Shown here piece after piece: positions 62,199-64,000 of a DNA stretch of 64,000 bases. The stretch is from CAXXHQ01 sp963665265 (GTDB lineage Bacteria > Planctomycetota > Planctomycetia > Pirellulales > Thermoguttaceae), in the NCBI GenBank assembly GCA_963665265.2, contig OY762224.2, positions 1,364,001-1,428,000 of the forward strand, read 5' to 3'. Position numbers and translations under genes: made by a program. Within the stretch, counting starts at the first letter, position 1. Every line of letters begins with the position of its first letter. The notes below the pieces were generated by a model. The model was not told the DNA's origin. It ran no database searches and saw nothing but the letters and a program-made list of their open reading frames with translations.

Positions 62199-62369
62199 TC
62201 ACTTTTTTGGGGTGACGTGGCGAATGGACGCTTGCGGGGCGGGTTTCGGTTTGGGCAATTTGGTTGCGTGAAATTTAGCGACCGTCGCCCCGCCCTTGTG
62301 ATAACGGGGCGGGGCGTCCGCAAACGAGGGGCTAGCAAATAGCAAGACAATCAGGATTGCTCGAAACAT
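62199..62369 (-). CDS. small secreted protein with PPRYH motif
   Basis: 56 residues: signal peptide (about 18 residues, ending SFAD), then APPRYHKGG and a basic/Pro-rich end. Related to the protein at 60134-60403. Overlaps the stop of the gene upstream (shared base 62369). Unknown function. Confidence 0.6.
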   Translation of the reverse strand: MFRAILIVLLFASPSFADAPPRYHKGGATVAKFHATKLPKPKPAPQASIRHVTPKK

Positions 62370-62686
62370 TAGATTCCCCTGACAAATTCGACCGTCGTAG
62401 CGGTTTGCTCGAAATAGATTGACTCTTGCCCTAACTCGATTGCGAAGTCTCCGGCAAGTTTACGCAAGGTGGGAACGTCGCCCGACTCGACGCAAGCCCA
62501 AACCTTTAGGTTTACGTCCCGCGCGAAAGAACCGTCGGCCATGCGAAACACCCCTTGGCACGTTCCGTCTACCGTATGGCCCCCGATCGTCGCGTCAAGG
62601 CGGGTAAGGCAAGAGTCAAGCTTGTTGGCTTCAACCGGTTGCCCGTCGTTGTAATTAGTGGGAAGCAAGATAAGGCACTTAATCAT
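62369..62686 (-). CDS. hypothetical protein
   Basis: 105 residues; beta-alpha composition, block DGTCQGVFRMADGSFARD. Start overlaps the end of the gene upstream. Unknown function. Confidence 0.55.
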   Translation of the reverse strand: MIKCLILLPTNYNDGQPVEANKLDSCLTRLDATIGGHTVDGTCQGVFRMADGSFARDVNLKVWACVESGDVPTLRKLAGDFAIELGQESIYFEQTATTVEFVRGI

Positions 62687-62942
62687 GGTTGCGGCCTCCT
62701 ATGGCGTAACGATAAGCTATGGGAACGTAAATCGTGATAACTTCCGCTTCGGGAACGATTGCGGCCAATTCGGCGGCCAATTCGCCCGGTTCCGCTTCCG
62801 TTGACGTTACCCCGTCAATGAAGCGATGGTCGGCAATTTGTTCGATAGTGTAATCTTTGAGGCGTTTGGCGATTTCTTCGGCGTTCTTCGTTTGAACCGT
62901 AAAATGAACGTAACCCGCCCGACCCGATGCGACTAGTTTCAT
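62679..62942 (-). CDS. hypothetical protein, first gene of leftward operon
   Basis: 87 residues: strand GYVHFTVQT, helix NAEEIAKRLKDY, later strand EVITIYVPIAYR; a ferredoxin-like plan. Ribosome site AAAGGGAAA. First gene after the leftward promoter. Confidence 0.6.
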   Translation of the reverse strand: MKLVASGRAGYVHFTVQTKNAEEIAKRLKDYTIEQIADHRFIDGVTSTEAEPGELAAELAAIVPEAEVITIYVPIAYRYAIGGRNHD

Positions 62943-62964
62943 GGTGCGTTTCCCTTTCTACTTA

Positions 62965-62993
62965 ATAATACCTCAATGCTGGCGTACTGTCAA
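62965..62993 (-). promoter_or_regulatory. leftward promoter with CGCCAGCAT operator
   Basis: Minus strand: TTGACA 62993-62988, 17-nt spacer with TACGCCAGCATTG, TATTAT 62970-62965. Drives the leftward operon 62942 to about 60134. A degenerate rightward copy (63001-63029, ACGTCAGCAT) faces away, repeating the divergent layout at 50449-50520. Confidence 0.85.
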
Positions 62994-63900
62994 CTAAAAT
63001 ATAAAAGAACGTCAGCATAAAGGTATTGGCGGTAACTGGGAGCTCGGCTCTAAGCCGTTGCGTATTGAAGACTTGCAGATTTCAGCCGAGAGTTACGCAA
63101 AATTGCGCCCTACTCTCGCTATATATTTCCCCTCTATTACTTCACGTGGGCGAGATAGAAAGGTAGAAATGAAAGTAATTAACTAACGGGGAGATAGGGA
63201 GCTTCAGGCGACTCACTAACGCGCGGTTATTGGTACGCGCGCGGTTATGTGTTTGAATCATTAGTAGATTGTAAACATTCGCACGAATCGGACGCCATTG
63301 CTCGGCTGGATTGAAGCGATAAAGAACGCATTGCCGCTAACGGCGGCCTTATCTACCGATTAGCCTTGCAGGATGCAAGGCAGGGGCAGGTATCGGCCAA
63401 CAGGCAATGACCGATTCGCAATAGAATAAAAAGAAGCGGAAGCAAGGCGGATAGACTCTAATCGCCAAGCAATCGCAACCCGTTGTCAATTTGCTAGATG
63501 CAACCGTTCCGCCCGAGTTCTTCGCCTTGCGTCTCACCTTTGTTTGCGGGTGACAGTATGCTTGCTTCGTTGCACGACAATACTGGCGCACTCTCAATAA
63601 TTGCGTTCGGATTACAGCGATCGTAACGATTGAAGCATTGCGGAGCGGGAGGGTGGGGTCAAAGGTGGTGAACGTAGTGGTTGTGGCGACGGCGCGGCCG
63701 CACCGCCCTATCCAAGCTGGCTTGCTTTGTCATCGAGGTCTGACGCGGCAATTTCCAAAACATGCCTGCCCAAGGCTTTGACAATGGTAGTCGAACGAGT
63801 CCGTCCGGCAATGCGGTCCGGACTTCAGTGTCATGCCGACAGCCAAGGCTCGGTCGGGGACTCCGATGGTTTGCGGTAGAGGATGTCGCCATACTACAAC
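62994..63900. other. gene-free region with degenerate operators
   Basis: No credible gene. Holds the degenerate operator at 63001, a minus-strand copy at 63597-63569 (TTGAGA, 17-nt spacer with GCGCCAGTATTG, poor -10) and the direct repeat ACGCGCGGTTAT near 63220-63245. Confidence 0.4.
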
Positions 63901-63929
63901 TTGACCGTACGCCAGCACAAGAGTAGGAT
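63901..63929 (+). promoter_or_regulatory. rightward promoter with operator, near window end
   Basis: TTGACC 63901-63906, 17-nt spacer with TACGCCAGCACAA, TAGGAT 63924-63929. Probably drives a gene beyond the window. Confidence 0.65.
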
Positions 63930-64000
63930 GCTCTGGTGAAACAAACGATGTTTTGGAGACGAAAGAGAAAAGAAGGTTGACGCGGTAATTCCCACGGGAT

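Overview
The window looks like a planctomycete chromosome segment (Pirellulales/Planctomycetales-like). The evidence is three very large exported proteins with PEP-CTERM sorting tails, an N-terminal planctomycete LExRxxLS (LEPR-XLL) sorting motif on a 3656-residue RHS protein, autotransporter-associated beta-strand repeats, a stand-alone CHAT protein and many lineage-type small hypothetical genes. About half the window is accessory: two IS elements, one IS remnant, a decayed tRNA-Leu, a MITE-like inverted-repeat element and a dense block of small genes.

Layout. 0-0.65 kb: leader with a structured RNA candidate (copy A). 0.65-24.3 kb: exported-protein region, made of a beta-repeat PEP-CTERM protein; a huge LEPR/PKD/LRR/transglutaminase-like/RHS polymorphic toxin followed by two translationally coupled genes, the last an Imm27-type immunity protein; a small PEP-CTERM protein; and a 1838-residue exported pentapeptide-repeat protein with PEP-CTERM. 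24.4-33.3 kb: IS3-family element, an ASCH protein overlapping a GNAT-PIN fusion, ComM/YifB ATPase, secreted PLD-like nuclease, IS3 remnant, an orphan gene with a paralog at 47.4 kb, and an ISAs1 element. 33.6-41.3 kb: a two-gene PLD-like/membrane cassette, a tRNA-Leu(GAG) relic, a MITE-like element, an HNH nuclease, structured RNA copy B, and a TPR-CHAT protease. 41.3-45.4 kb, all on the minus strand: stand-alone response regulator, coiled-coil protein, zinc-ribbon protein, a Cas12/TnpB-superfamily protein that appears nuclease-dead, two small genes and an ECF sigma factor. 45.6-49.4 kb, plus strand: chain of small genes with translational overlaps, including csrA and a Cys-His-Asp (transglutaminase/papain-like) protein. 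49.4-64 kb: an element-like region of many short genes of unknown function, with a DUF932-type phage/plasmid protein, arranged as rightward and leftward operons.

Three features stand out. First, the apparently dead Cas12/TnpB-like protein sits near an ECF sigma factor on the same strand and has its own zinc-ribbon partner; this is a candidate RNA-guided regulatory system. Second, two copies of a roughly 160-nt RNA, 36.6 kb apart, share four-stem architecture with compensatory base changes in several stems, which is strong internal evidence for a structured ncRNA family. Third, the 50-64 kb region carries a set of near-identical sigma70-type promoters with a CGCCAGCAT core embedded in the 17-nt spacer; they drive the main operons and probably define a co-repressed regulon of a mobile element.

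Limits: no homology search was possible. Family names rest on recognisable motifs, and many short genes are named hypothetical on purpose. No CRISPR array, rRNA or intact tRNA was seen.
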